Notes under the pieces: generated by a model | Told to the model about the DNA's origin: nothing | What the model saw: only the letters and a program-made list of their open reading frames with translations | Databases searched by the model: none | From: Enterococcus canis NBRC 100695 | GTDB taxonomy: Bacteria; Bacillota; Bacilli; Lactobacillales; Enterococcaceae | Assembly (NCBI RefSeq): GCF_001544375.1 | Contig: NZ_BCQJ01000001.1 | Span: forward strand, 232,275-296,274 | Direction of reading: 5' to 3' | Length of the DNA stretch: 64,000 nt | Shown here: piece after piece, positions 32,527-42,025 of the stretch | Layout: each line of letters begins with the position of its first letter | Position numbering within the stretch: position 1 is the stretch's first letter | Translations under genes and position numbers: made by a program

Positions 32527-33613
32527 AGTTTTGAATTAATTTGAAGGAAGACCATGGTTTTAGGAATTCCAACAAGAACAATTCGTCATCAGAAATGCGC
32601 CCTACTACATTGACGCGTCCGTCATTTTTCATTTCTTTCAAGGCAATTTGTGTTTCGCCTTTGTATTGACCATAGCCAACGTTATCAATTAAGACGTCAC
32701 CGCGCGTCATATCACGAGTGTTGTGAGCTGGGAATGGCAAATCTTTGTATTTTACCCGTGTCCAAGTAGAACGTAGGATATATTCAGAGCGATCGCCACG
32801 GTAGCTGTGTAGATTGTTGAATAAAACTTCTTTTTCATCATCTGTGATGTCTTCAGCTACATCAACTTTGATAGAAGGATATTCTGCATTGAAGGCTTCA
32901 GCCATTGCTTTCAATTCTTCTTCAGAGGCGTAGGCATTCCCCACCGTGATATCATCGATTAAGCCAGTTAAGACTAAATGTTTTACTTGAGTGGCAATTT
33001 CCAAGTCGCGATGGTCCTCTAGTGTACATAGACCATCTTGTGTTGGCCAAGGACCAAACGTTGCGGCATGTGAGTTAACAAAGGCCATGGTGTTCAAGTT
33101 ATAGTGGCGGAATTGATTAGAGCAATACACAAAGTGATCATAGCTCAAGCCAGAATAACGATGCGGATAGAAATTATGAGAACCAATCAAGTTGTTGGTA
33201 TTAGGCGAGTAGCTCATGATATTGTCCACGTAGCGCGTACCTTGGCTCATATTAATTTCGATTTTTAAATTATAAGGATTACGAGTCATTTTCGCTTCTT
33301 CAGCCCCAGTGAAACCTAGGTCAAGACGAATACCATCTGCGCCCATTTCATGGAAGAAACTCAAGTCATCGTAAGAGATCTCTAATTGTTCAAACAAGGC
33401 TGGATTGATGTCTACCATCACTTCCATGTCTAAGCTATTAGCATAATCCACAACAGCTTTAAATTCGCCTAAGACTTTTTCTTTGTCTTCTTTGATTTGC
33501 AGCAAGCTAGTAAAGACCCGCTTAAAACTATATTTATGTGCTAAATCTAAATACGCTTTGTCCTTTTCAAATGTTGAACGTTCTGGATAAATTGAAATAC
33601 CAAGTTTTCCCAT
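32525..33613 (-). CDS. mupG: MupG-type 6-phospho-N-acetylmuramidase (DUF871)
   Basis: A 362-residue DUF871 protein: an N-terminal TIM-like barrel (KLGISIYPE, GADGIRLDLGF, IEINMSQGT, NFYPHRYSGL) and a C-terminal cyclophilin-like domain (VGYGQYKGETQIAL). MupG hydrolyses the disaccharide MurNAc-6P-GlcNAc in cell-wall recycling; that activity is known in Staphylococcus and inferred here. The ATG at 33613 is chosen over a start 38 codons upstream because GGAGG precedes it and the family begins at this motif. No PTS or MurQ gene adjoins it here. Confidence 0.82.
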   Translation of the reverse strand: MGKLGISIYPERSTFEKDKAYLDLAHKYSFKRVFTSLLQIKEDKEKVLGEFKAVVDYANSLDMEVMVDINPALFEQLEISYDDLSFFHEMGADGIRLDLGFTGAEEAKMTRNPYNLKIEINMSQGTRYVDNIMSYSPNTNNLIGSHNFYPHRYSGLSYDHFVYCSNQFRHYNLNTMAFVNSHAATFGPWPTQDGLCTLEDHRDLEIATQVKHLVLTGLIDDITVGNAYASEEELKAMAEAFNAEYPSIKVDVAEDITDDEKEVLFNNLHSYRGDRSEYILRSTWTRVKYKDLPFPAHNTRDMTRGDVLIDNVGYGQYKGETQIALKEMKNDGRVNVVGRISDDELFLLEFLKPWSSFKLIQN

Positions 33614-33653
33614 CGTGAAACCTCCAAATTTCATTATAATGAATACACTTTCA

Positions 33654-33681
33654 ATTATAGCAAAGTGTTGGGAATTGTCTA
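33654..33681 (-). promoter_or_regulatory. sigma-A promoter of mupG
   Basis: TAGACA and TATAAT separated by 16 bases on the minus strand, about 40 bases before the start. Confidence 0.7.
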
Positions 33682-33772
33682 GACCTTTCCCTCGAAATGT
33701 TTCATTTTTTTGTGGTTCTTTTCTCATTAGTTTGTTACACTTAATTAGAGAATGTTTAAAAGGAGTGTCTAA

Positions 33773-34534
33773 ATGACGATCAAATCAATGTCCAAATGGG
33801 CCGCTTTAGCTGGTCTGACCCTATTATTAGCCGCTTGTGGTGGCGGCAACACCGCAACAAGTGATAGCAGTTCCGCTACAAGCGGATCAGAAACCCAAAC
33901 AACAGAATCTTCTGTTGATTTGAATGCACTAGATTTACCTCAGCTTGATAAAGAAGTTAAAGACAATGAGTCTGTTGTCGAAATGAAAACCAGTGAAGGC
34001 AATATCAAAATCAAGCTATTCCCTGAGATTGCACCGAAAGCCGTGGAGAATTTCATGACGCATGCAAAAGACAAGTATTATGACGGTGTCACTTTCCACC
34101 GCGTGGTCGAAGACTTTATGATTCAATCTGGAGATCCTAAAGGTGACGGGACTGGCGGCGAAAGCATCTGGGGCGAACCTTTCGAGATGGAAATTTCTAA
34201 ACAACTTTATCATTTACGTGGAGCCTTATCTATGGCTCGTTCACAAGACCCAGTTTCACAGGGCAGCCAATTTTTTATCGTGCAAAATCACGATGATGTT
34301 TCTGATGGACGCTTAGATACTGAGTATCCGCAAAAAATCATCGATGCCTATAAAGACGGCGGTGTACCCCAGCTAGATTCACAATACACTGTCTTCGGGC
34401 AAGTCATTGAAGGCATGGATGTTGTGGATAAAATTGCTGCCGGTAAAGTAGAGGCTTCCTCAAGTGGTGAAATGTCCAAACCAGTTGATCCTGTTAAAAT
34501 CGAAACCATCGAGATCATTCAAGAAGCAAAATAG
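33773..34534 (+). CDS. cyclophilin-type peptidyl-prolyl isomerase lipoprotein
   Basis: A 253-residue lipoprotein with lipobox LLAAC (Cys about residue 22), a Ser/Thr-rich linker and a cyclophilin domain (about 65-250). Catalytic blocks are visible: YYDGVTFHRVVEDFMIQSGDP (the Arg of FHR is the catalytic residue) and GSQFFIVQNHDD. It should assist folding of exported proteins outside the membrane. AGGAGTG lies eight bases before the ATG. It forms a single-gene unit ended by a strong hairpin. Confidence 0.9.
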   Translation: MTIKSMSKWAALAGLTLLLAACGGGNTATSDSSSATSGSETQTTESSVDLNALDLPQLDKEVKDNESVVEMKTSEGNIKIKLFPEIAPKAVENFMTHAKDKYYDGVTFHRVVEDFMIQSGDPKGDGTGGESIWGEPFEMEISKQLYHLRGALSMARSQDPVSQGSQFFIVQNHDDVSDGRLDTEYPQKIIDAYKDGGVPQLDSQYTVFGQVIEGMDVVDKIAAGKVEASSSGEMSKPVDPVKIETIEIIQEAK

Positions 34535-34544
34535 TCAATAACGA

Positions 34545-34580
34545 AAAACGGACCAGTGAATAACACTGGCCCGTTTTTTT
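34545..34580 (+). terminator. terminator after the cyclophilin gene
   Basis: CGGACCAGTG pairs with CACTGGCCCG (one mismatch) and is followed by seven T residues. The opposite strand may also use it for the aldo/keto reductase transcript. Confidence 0.75.
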
Positions 34581-35514
34581 ATGCTGGTAATCCTTGAAAT
34601 AGCTTATCAATTTGCTGATATTCAGCTGGTGAGAGTTGAACATTATTGGCAGCGACTAGTCCCGCCACCTGTTCAGGTGTACGAGCGCCTGGAATAACGG
34701 CGGCCAACGCGGGGTTCATCATATACCACGCTAAAACGACTTGGAGCGTAGCGACCTGATGAGACTCTGCTAGCTGCGCTACCTCTGCTAATCGCTCAAG
34801 AATCGCTTGATAGCGTACTCCTTGAAAGTTGACTTTCCTACTGCGAGGGTCATCTTTTCCAAACGTCATGTCTGGTGTATATTTACCCGTTAGCAAGCCA
34901 CTTTCCAATGGAAAATAAGGAATAAAACTGATTTGCTGCTCCTTAAAATAAGCAAAATTTTGCTCTGCTTGGCGCGCTAGCAAACTGTAATGATCCTCCA
35001 CGACATCTACTAGACCATTTTGGTTGGCTTCCTTGATTTGTGCCTCACTAAAGTTGGAAACTCCAATCGCTTTGAGCTTACCCGCCTCGCGCATTTCTGC
35101 CAATGCTCCGACAGCTTCCGCTTTGTTGGTATCCTCATCGGGAAAATGGATGTAGAATATGTCGATATAATCCGTTTGAAGCCGCAACAAAGCCTCGTCA
35201 ACGGAGCGCTTTAAGAAGTCGGGATGATTATTCATCACGATTTCACCGCTGGATAGATCATGGGCTGCTTTATCGGCAATCACAACTTGCTCCCGCGGAA
35301 ATTGCTGCAGCACTTCCCCAATCAATTCTTCTGAGCGCCCTTTTCCATATATAAAGGCTGTATCCAATAGTTGAACAACTTGCTCCAAGGCTGCAGTTAC
35401 GACTTCTCTGCCGATTTCATCTTGTAATTCAGAAAAAAGGTTATGACCGCCGACTTTATTCGTGCCTAAGCCTAGTGGTTTAACTAAAACCTTGCTTTTA
35501 CCGATCTGGTTCAT
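34579..35514 (-). CDS. aldo/keto reductase
   Basis: A 311-residue NADPH-dependent oxidoreductase of the aldo/keto reductase barrel family. It shows the catalytic Asp/Tyr segment (LLDTAFIYGKGRSEELIGE), Lys in VIADKAAHD, His in IDIFYIHFPDED, and the NADP-binding IPGARTPEQV near the end. Its substrate is unknown. The ATG at 35514 (MNQIGKSK) is preferred, with GGGGG eight bases before; the longer open frame runs into ilvE. It follows ilvE by 58 bases and may be cotranscribed. Confidence 0.85.
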   Translation of the reverse strand: MNQIGKSKVLVKPLGLGTNKVGGHNLFSELQDEIGREVVTAALEQVVQLLDTAFIYGKGRSEELIGEVLQQFPREQVVIADKAAHDLSSGEIVMNNHPDFLKRSVDEALLRLQTDYIDIFYIHFPDEDTNKAEAVGALAEMREAGKLKAIGVSNFSEAQIKEANQNGLVDVVEDHYSLLARQAEQNFAYFKEQQISFIPYFPLESGLLTGKYTPDMTFGKDDPRSRKVNFQGVRYQAILERLAEVAQLAESHQVATLQVVLAWYMMNPALAAVIPGARTPEQVAGLVAANNVQLSPAEYQQIDKLFQGLPA

Positions 35515-35572
35515 TACTATTCCCCCTTTTCTCAAGGATAGAAGAAAGCATCCTAAACCCCAAATGATTTGC

Positions 35573-36583
35573 TTACGCCAACTTGGTAATCCAGCCAGCT
35601 GGTGCAGGCCGGTCGCCAAACTGGATACCCGTTAACTCTTCATAAAGTGCCATAGTCATTGGACCAACTTCGGTTTCACTATAAAACACGTGGTAGTCAT
35701 CGCCATATTGAATCCCCGCAATCGGTGAAATCACTGCGGCAGTCCCACAGGCTCCGGCTTCACTAAAACGATCAAGATCATCAATATAGACATCGCCCTC
35801 CACTGCTTTTAAGCCCAAACGTTCTTCTGCGATTTGTAGCAGCGAATATTTGGTGATACTTGGTAAAATAGAAGGTGATTTAGGGGTAATAAAGCTGCCG
35901 TCTTTCGTAACACCAAAGAAATTAGCAGAGCCTACTTCCTCAATCTTCGTATGGGTGGCAGGATCTAAGTAGATACAATCAGAAAAATGATTGGCTTTGG
36001 CTTCTTGCCCTGGCAAAAGACTTGCCGCATAATTGCCGCCAACTTTGGCAGCTCCCGTTCCGTAAGGTGCCGCCCTATCGTATTCGGAAACGATAAAAGG
36101 TGTTGGAACTAAACCGCCCTTAAAGTAGGCACCTACTGGCATACAAAAAACAGTAAAAATGAATTCTTTGGCCGGATGAACGCCAATCATATCTCCGACA
36201 CCAATCAAAAGTGGTCTTAGATAAAGTGTCCCGCCCGTGCCATAAGGAGGAATAAATGCTTCGTTGGCTTTCACTACTTCTTTGACGGCTTCAATAAACA
36301 CGTCTTCGGGGACTTCTGGCATCAATAGGCGGCGTGCGCTTCGGTTTAGTCGCTTGGCATTCTCTTCAATACGAAAGAGATTAATACTACCATCTTGACA
36401 GCGATAGGCTTTCAAACCTTCAAAACATTGTTGCCCATAATGTAACGCAGGAGATGCTTCACTGATTACCAGTTGGTTATCTTCTGTTAAACCACCTGCA
36501 TCCCACTGTCCTTCTTTCCAATGTGTACGGTAACGATACGGGGTCTTTATATAGCCAAAACCGAGATTTTCCCAGTCGATCAT
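35573..36583 (-). CDS. ilvE: branched-chain amino acid aminotransferase
   Basis: A 336-residue fold-type IV PLP aminotransferase. The start YGQQCFEGLKAYR, the region GTGAAKVGGNYAAS (catalytic Lys in AKVGGNYA-type context) and the PLP phosphate-binding SITKYSLLQIA and GACGTAAVISPI segments are typical of IlvE. It interconverts leucine, isoleucine and valine with their keto acids. GGAGGAGAGG precedes the ATG, and an extended TGATACAAT -10 lies upstream. No other branched-chain genes adjoin it, so it may act in catabolism or in balancing pools. Confidence 0.92.
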   Translation of the reverse strand: MIDWENLGFGYIKTPYRYRTHWKEGQWDAGGLTEDNQLVISEASPALHYGQQCFEGLKAYRCQDGSINLFRIEENAKRLNRSARRLLMPEVPEDVFIEAVKEVVKANEAFIPPYGTGGTLYLRPLLIGVGDMIGVHPAKEFIFTVFCMPVGAYFKGGLVPTPFIVSEYDRAAPYGTGAAKVGGNYAASLLPGQEAKANHFSDCIYLDPATHTKIEEVGSANFFGVTKDGSFITPKSPSILPSITKYSLLQIAEERLGLKAVEGDVYIDDLDRFSEAGACGTAAVISPIAGIQYGDDYHVFYSETEVGPMTMALYEELTGIQFGDRPAPAGWITKLA

Positions 36584-36698
36584 TGCCTCTCCTCCTTTGT
36601 TTTTTTGTCATTGTATCATAAAATGAGAAGGATTTTGTCGTTTTTTCATGCAGAAGATAGTTTTCACTTCCAATTGTTAGTCTTTGTTTGAAATCTTG

Positions 36699-36727
36699 TT
36701 TACAACAAAACCAATTTTCTATATGAT
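36699..36727 (+). promoter_or_regulatory. sigma-A promoter of the Na/Pi symporter gene
   Basis: TTTACA and TATGAT separated by 17 bases, about 40 bases before the GTG start. Confidence 0.72.
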
Positions 36728-36767
36728 GGATTTGATAGTGATTTCATTAAGTTAAGGAGGAACAAGA

Positions 36768-38486
36768 GTGTCCTATCAAGAAATGATATTCTCCTTTTTA
36801 GGAGGACTAGGAATTTTTCTGTTTGGGATCAAATACATGGGCGATGGCTTGCAAAAGTCGGCTGGCGATCGTTTGCGTGAAATCCTGAACAAATTTACAT
36901 CAACGCCCTTTCGTGCTGTTTTAGCCGGAATCATCGTAACAGGCTTGATTCAAAGTAGTTCTGGTACGACTGTTTTAGCGGTTGGCTTAGTAAGCGCTGG
37001 TTTCATGACACTAAAGCAAGCGATTGGGGTTATTATGGGGGCCAATGTCGGTACTACCGTAACCGCTTTTATTATCGGTTTTAATCTTAGTGCCTATGCG
37101 CTACCCATCATCGGAGTAGGCTCATTACTGCTTTTCTTTTCAAAAAGAGAAACCGTCAACAATATCGGGCAGATTCTTTTTGGTTTCGGTTGTTTATTTT
37201 TCGGACTGAAGCTTATGGGGAATGGGATGGCACCACTGAAGGACCTACCACAATTTAGTCAATTAATGGTAGACGTTTCTCACCACCCGATTTTAGGCGT
37301 GGGAATTGGAACGCTGTTGACGATGGTCTTACAGAGTTCTAGTGCCACTATTGGTATTTTACAGCAATTGTATAGCCAAGGTAGTTTGGAATTAACTGCT
37401 GCGTTACCTATTCTATTTGGTGACAACATCGGTACCACCATCACCGCAATTATCGCTGCTTTAGGCGCTAGTGTTGCGGCAAAACGGACCGCTGGTTCTC
37501 ACGTTATTTTCAATTTAGTAGGCGCGGTAATTTTCACGTTACTACTAACACCTTTTACTCATGTTATTATTTACCTAACAAACTTATTAAATCTTAATCC
37601 TAGCATGCAAATTGCGGTGGCCCACGGCCTGTTTAACGTGTCAAATCTGTTGATTCAATTCTGGTTTATCAATCAAATTGCCTATATTGTAACAAAACTA
37701 GTACCTGGTAAAGATACCACGATTGATTTCAAACCATCTAGCTTGAATGAAGCCATTATTCATACTTCTCCTGCCTTAGCATTAAATCAGGCGAAAATGG
37801 AATTACAGCAAATGGGTGAATATGTTTTAGGAATTTATGATGCTACCTTCAATTACTATGAAAAACAGAACGATGTCGATAAAGAAAATGCGATTCAATA
37901 TGAAACTGCCATCAACGACATGGATTATCGACTAACCGAATATCTCGTTCAAGTTGCCTCGGTTGAATTGTCACAGGCAGAGAGTCGCGAGCAATCTATG
38001 ATGATGGAAATGACCAAAGATTTGGAACGGATTGCGGATCACTGTGGCAATATCATCAATAGTATCAGTGATGCCGTAAAACTTGAGAAAAAGCAACAAG
38101 CTCGTGAAAAACGCGAGAAAAAAGCTTCTCATCGCGATACAACGATTCTCTATGACAAAGATATGGTCCTGCTGTTTGAAAAAGTGAAGAAAAACATCCG
38201 CGATACTTTTATCGCTTATGAAAATGATGATCAAGAGTTGGCACAGCATATTTTGACTCGTGAAACTCAAATCAACGAAATGGTGGAACTACTTCGTAAA
38301 AAGTATATTCGTATGCTCAACGAAGGTGAAGGCCGCGCTGCTGATGGTGTCTTATTTATCGATGCTGCCTCCAATCTGGAGCGCATGAGCGACCGCGCTG
38401 TTCATATTGCCAAATATGTGTTAGGTGAGCGTTATGGTACAGAAGCCATTACGATCGACCACCCTATCCAACCAGTCATTCAATAG
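36768..38486 (+). CDS. Na/phosphate cotransporter with PhoU-like domain
   Basis: A 572-residue protein. The membrane half (about 1-320) has two inverted Na/Pi-cotransporter repeats, each with the QSSS signature (GLIQSSSGTTVLAVGL and VLQSSSATIGILQQL). The cytosolic half (about 345-560) is a PhoU-like helical bundle (MTKDLERIADHCGNI and NLERMSDRAVHIA). It probably imports phosphate with sodium. The start is a GTG, supported by AAGGAGG. It is monocistronic with its own promoter and terminator. Confidence 0.9.
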   Translation: MSYQEMIFSFLGGLGIFLFGIKYMGDGLQKSAGDRLREILNKFTSTPFRAVLAGIIVTGLIQSSSGTTVLAVGLVSAGFMTLKQAIGVIMGANVGTTVTAFIIGFNLSAYALPIIGVGSLLLFFSKRETVNNIGQILFGFGCLFFGLKLMGNGMAPLKDLPQFSQLMVDVSHHPILGVGIGTLLTMVLQSSSATIGILQQLYSQGSLELTAALPILFGDNIGTTITAIIAALGASVAAKRTAGSHVIFNLVGAVIFTLLLTPFTHVIIYLTNLLNLNPSMQIAVAHGLFNVSNLLIQFWFINQIAYIVTKLVPGKDTTIDFKPSSLNEAIIHTSPALALNQAKMELQQMGEYVLGIYDATFNYYEKQNDVDKENAIQYETAINDMDYRLTEYLVQVASVELSQAESREQSMMMEMTKDLERIADHCGNIINSISDAVKLEKKQQAREKREKKASHRDTTILYDKDMVLLFEKVKKNIRDTFIAYENDDQELAQHILTRETQINEMVELLRKKYIRMLNEGEGRAADGVLFIDAASNLERMSDRAVHIAKYVLGERYGTEAITIDHPIQPVIQ

Positions 38487-38490
38487 ACAA

Positions 38491-38524
38491 CAAAAACCAG
38501 TTCAATTGCGAACTGGTTTTTTCT
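38491..38524 (+). terminator. terminator after the Na/Pi symporter gene
   Basis: AAAACCAGTTC pairs with GAACTGGTTTT, followed by T residues. Confidence 0.85.
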
Positions 38525-38592
38525 TGTAGATATAGTTGATAGTAGCATTCCTTTTTTCTTCTTGTTAAAATAAAACGGAAGGGATTGATCAC

Positions 38593-39501
38593 ATGTTTTT
38601 ACTACAAGCGACAACTGATTCTACGGCGCCGCAAATTATTGAAGAGGCCACCAAAAATGTCAATGCTTTGGCACGTTGGTGGGACAATATCGACTGGGAT
38701 GCTTTGATCGCCACAATTATTGACAAGGGCATCATGTTACTCCTGCTGATAGTTCTATTCGCGATTATTAATCGTGCGGGTAAAAAGATTATCGATAAAA
38801 CTTACAAGCGTTACAGTCAACGACAAAACGTCAGTACCGGTAGACTTGATACAATTAATACGTTAATCAACAATGTATTCCAATATACACTCTTTTTCTT
38901 TCTAATTTATTCCTTGCTTTCCGTTCTGGGCGTACCTGTTGGGTCATTATTGGCTGGAGCCGGGATTGCCGGGGTTGCCATTGGGCTAGGAGCTCAAGGA
39001 TTTATGACTGATATTATTACTGGGTTGTTTATTTTAATTGAACAGCAGATGGATGTAGGCGATTATATTCGCCTCTTGAATCTTGGGATTGAAGGTACCG
39101 TCACCAGCGTCGGCATCCGCAGCACACAATTAAAAGGGGCGGACGGCACCATTCACTATATTCCTAACCGGAACATTACCACCATCAGTAATACTTCCCG
39201 TGCAAATATGCAAATTCTTATCGACGTTCGCATTATTCCTGATGAAGGATATGATAAGATTCAAACGATTATCGAGTCCGTCAATGAAAAATTAGCGCCA
39301 AAATATGAAGAGCAAATTCAAACAGGTCCAACTTTATTTGGACTGGTTGATTTAGGCAACGGTAACTTTGCCATTCGCACAATTATGTATGTATTGAACG
39401 GCCAGCAATTTGCTATCAAAGAAGACTTTCTATCAGAGTATGTCAGCGAATTGAGTCAAGCCGGCTTTACCATTCCCAACACCCCGATTGTCTTACCATA
39501 A
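38593..39501 (+). CDS. mscS: small-conductance mechanosensitive channel (MscS family)
   Basis: A 302-residue MscS-family channel. An N-terminal extension precedes three hydrophobic segments; the pore-lining helix (LLAGAGIAGVAIGLGAQGFM) is Gly/Ala-rich as required, followed by DIITGLFILIEQQMDVGDYI and the cytosolic beta domain (GTVTSVGIRSTQLKGADG). It releases solutes on hypo-osmotic shock. Small-residue packing motifs are intact, so it appears functional. It fits the osmotic theme of the OpuA/BusR and CbpB genes elsewhere in the window, though it is not in an operon with them. Confidence 0.9.
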   Translation: MFLLQATTDSTAPQIIEEATKNVNALARWWDNIDWDALIATIIDKGIMLLLLIVLFAIINRAGKKIIDKTYKRYSQRQNVSTGRLDTINTLINNVFQYTLFFFLIYSLLSVLGVPVGSLLAGAGIAGVAIGLGAQGFMTDIITGLFILIEQQMDVGDYIRLLNLGIEGTVTSVGIRSTQLKGADGTIHYIPNRNITTISNTSRANMQILIDVRIIPDEGYDKIQTIIESVNEKLAPKYEEQIQTGPTLFGLVDLGNGNFAIRTIMYVLNGQQFAIKEDFLSEYVSELSQAGFTIPNTPIVLP

Positions 39502-39546
39502 AAAAAGCTCCACCTTAGCCCGAGTATGCTATGGTGGAGCTTTTAT
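39501..39546. terminator. bidirectional terminator between mscS and cbpB
   Basis: AAAAAGCTCCACC pairs with GGTGGAGCTTTT. It ends mscS on the plus strand and the murI-cbpB operon on the minus strand. Confidence 0.85.
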
Positions 39547-39560
39547 TTTATGTTTATTTT

Positions 39561-40061
39561 TTATCCTACCTTCAGCTTAGGATCACTGGCTTGTGGATCT
39601 AAGCGTGGTAAAACGATATTACGTCGTTCCAACTCGTGAACCATGTGATTGACAGCTTTCAGGATTTCTTTACGGGTGATGATCCCTTTGAAGCAGCCCT
39701 TCTCATCCACAACGGATAGGAATGATTCATCTACTAGCAAATGCAACACATCCTCTAATTCCCACTTCTCAGGAATTGTGGCAACCTGTGTCTCCATCAC
39801 ATCCGCAACTGTCTTCTCCGCCAGCTTTTCCATACTGACTTCTGACAAGTCCATCATTTGCTCGACAATGTCAGACAAGCTGACCAGTCCCACTAACACG
39901 TCTTCTTTATCAAGCACTGGTATTTTTGAATATTTGACCTTTGACAACACTAGCAAGGCGTGGCTCAAAGGATGAGTCGCATTCAGGTTCGCGACATTCT
40001 CAGCAGGAATCAAAAAAGTATCTTGTTCCAGTAATAATTCTTCTACAGCAGGTCCAATCAT
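39561..40061 (-). CDS. cbpB: CBS-domain protein, probable c-di-AMP receptor CbpB/DarB
   Basis: A 166-residue protein consisting of a CBS pair (about 15-75 with ALLVLSKVKYSKIPVLD, and 85-150 with ETQVATIPEKW and FKGIITRKEILK). It matches the single-CBS-pair cytosolic proteins CbpB (Listeria) and DarB (Bacillus), which bind c-di-AMP and control the (p)ppGpp synthetase Rel and other partners. Ligand binding is inferred from similarity. It lies about 100 bases after the phosphodiesterase gene and is probably the last gene of the murI group. Confidence 0.82.
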   Translation of the reverse strand: MIGPAVEELLLEQDTFLIPAENVANLNATHPLSHALLVLSKVKYSKIPVLDKEDVLVGLVSLSDIVEQMMDLSEVSMEKLAEKTVADVMETQVATIPEKWELEDVLHLLVDESFLSVVDEKGCFKGIITRKEILKAVNHMVHELERRNIVLPRLDPQASDPKLKVG

Positions 40062-40163
40062 GGATATGCCTCCATTCGTTTATTCCCAACAACCTCTATT
40101 GTAACGAAAACGGATGCAAAAATCTCACAATTCACATTTTTTTCATATGGTATTAGAAAAAAT

Positions 40164-40679
40164 TTAGTCTTTTGCTAAAGAAAAGTGCAGATCTGGCAAA
40201 GGTTGAAAATCGCGTCCGTAATATTGAATGTCATAATGGTCGGCTTCACTATCCACGATAGCATAGGCTTGAAACTGAAGCGGTCCTCTCGGCTGCGAAA
40301 TACTGCCAGGGTTCAAAAAGAGGCGACCTTTGACTACTTCGCAACCAATCATATGGGTGTGCCCAAAAAAGACGATATTAGCATCATTTTCCGCAGCAGC
40401 ATTCATTAGCTGCATCAAACCAAAGCGAACATTTTTTAAATGTCCATGAGTGATATAGATGGTATCCTCACCTACTTGCTTCACTTGTTCAATTGGAAAA
40501 TCACCTTGATAATCGCAATTACCGCGTACAACAGTCACGCCTTCCCAAACGGGATCATCCAACATCAATTCAGAATCGCCACAGTGAAAAATAGCGTCTA
40601 CTTTTCCGCGATATTCTTCAAATAACTTCACTAGGATCTCACGGTCCCCGTGGTTGTCACTTACAATTAGATAACGCAT
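40164..40679 (-). CDS. YfcE/MJ0936-type metallophosphoesterase
   Basis: A 171-residue calcineurin-like phosphodiesterase with metal-binding motifs YLIVSDNHGD, HCGDSE, RGNCD, THGH and FFGHTHM in order. It hydrolyses phosphodiester bonds in vitro in relatives; the biological substrate is unclear. The ATG at 40679 is used: its site GGAGGGATAAG includes the stop codon of the upstream fusion gene, so translation is coupled. The MurI, RNase PH-RdgB, phosphodiesterase, CbpB order is typical of enterococci. Confidence 0.9.
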   Translation of the reverse strand: MRYLIVSDNHGDREILVKLFEEYRGKVDAIFHCGDSELMLDDPVWEGVTVVRGNCDYQGDFPIEQVKQVGEDTIYITHGHLKNVRFGLMQLMNAAAENDANIVFFGHTHMIGCEVVKGRLFLNPGSISQPRGPLQFQAYAIVDSEADHYDIQYYGRDFQPLPDLHFSLAKD

Positions 40680-40681
40680 TC

Positions 40682-42022
40682 TTATCCCTCCAGCCATGCT
40701 TGCCACTGATTTTGCAGTTTCTTGATTGCTTGCCCGCGGTGGCTGATTTCATTTTTCCGTTCTGGTGTTAATTCGGCCGCTGTTTTACCTTCAGCAGGCA
40801 CATAAAACAAAGGATCATAACCAAAGCCATCTGACCCTGACGGAATATTAGCAATCTCTCCAGGCCAATTAGCCTCCACCACCAAGCTAGCTTTCCCAGG
40901 AGCAGCGAAAACCAGCGTACAGTGGAAATGGGCACTTCGTTTTGCGTCTGGAAATTCAGCTAATTCTGCCAGCAATTTGGCATTATTCGCCGCATCACTT
41001 TTCTCTTCGCCAGCAAAACGAGCCGAATAAACGCCTGGCATGCCATCTAAGGCATCCACGACCAAGCCGGAATCATCTGCTAAAACCGGACGATCCAATA
41101 GCTGCGCAATCGTTTCAGCCTTCAAACGTGCATTTGCTTCAAAGGTGGTTCCTGTTTCAGCAACATCTGGAATTTCCGGGAAGTCCAGCAAGGTTTTGAC
41201 TTGATAGCCACTAAATAGTGCATGGAACTCGCGGGCTTTTCCAGGATTGCGGGTAGCAATCACGATTTCTTTGTCAGAGGCTGGAGCAATTTCTGTTTTC
41301 ATTAGGGCTTCTTTTTGGAAAGCAATCAGATCTTCGATTCCTTTTTTACCGTAAAAAAGCATTTCATTCAACTGCTCACCAGTAAAAGTGGCTTCTTCGC
41401 CGGTGCCCTGTAACTCGACAAAACGACCACTTTCAGTCATGACAATATTCATATCGACTTCTGCCGATGAGTCCTCCACATAATCTAAATCAAGTGCTGT
41501 CGTTTCACCTGGCAGGATACCCACACTGACCGCCGCCAAATGTTCTTTGATTGGATCCTCCGTTAACGTGCCTTGCGCTAGCATTTTTTCTACGGCCAAT
41601 TTCAACGCCACAAATGCGCCGGTGATACTTGCCGTCCGTGTGCCGCCATCGGCTTGAATCACATCGCAATCGACCATGATACTGCGTTCACCTAGCTTCT
41701 CTAAATCAATAATTGCTCGTAAAGCTCGACCAATCAAGCGTTGGATTTCCATTGTACGCCCGCTCAATTTTCCTTTGGCGCTTTCGCGGATATTCCGCGT
41801 ATTGGTAGCGCGTGGTAACATGGCATACTCTGCGGTAACCCAACCAGTTCCTCCACCTCTCAAGAAAGGCGGTACCCGGTCTTCAACAGTAGCTGAACAA
41901 ATGACCTGGGTATCCCCAAAAGAAATAACTACCGACCCTTCCGGATGTTTGAAGACATTGGTCTCAATCGTTACTTTTCTTAGCTCATCAATTTTTCGTC
42001 CGTCGTGACGCACAAAATCCAC
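40682..42022 (-). CDS. fusion of RNase PH and RdgB/HAM1 nucleotide pyrophosphatase
   Basis: A 446-residue fusion. Residues 1-240 are RNase PH, the phosphorolytic tRNA 3'-end nuclease ([56 protein letters not shown]). Residues 250-446 are an ITPase/RdgB enzyme that removes non-canonical purine triphosphates ([49 protein letters not shown]). Both active sites look intact. Such fusions are known in some lactic bacteria; elsewhere the two are separate adjacent genes. It follows murI by three bases. Confidence 0.93.
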   Translation of the reverse strand: MDFVRHDGRKIDELRKVTIETNVFKHPEGSVVISFGDTQVICSATVEDRVPPFLRGGGTGWVTAEYAMLPRATNTRNIRESAKGKLSGRTMEIQRLIGRALRAIIDLEKLGERSIMVDCDVIQADGGTRTASITGAFVALKLAVEKMLAQGTLTEDPIKEHLAAVSVGILPGETTALDLDYVEDSSAEVDMNIVMTESGRFVELQGTGEEATFTGEQLNEMLFYGKKGIEDLIAFQKEALMKTEIAPASDKEIVIATRNPGKAREFHALFSGYQVKTLLDFPEIPDVAETGTTFEANARLKAETIAQLLDRPVLADDSGLVVDALDGMPGVYSARFAGEEKSDAANNAKLLAELAEFPDAKRSAHFHCTLVFAAPGKASLVVEANWPGEIANIPSGSDGFGYDPLFYVPAEGKTAAELTPERKNEISHRGQAIKKLQNQWQAWLEG

Positions 42023-42025
42023 TCC

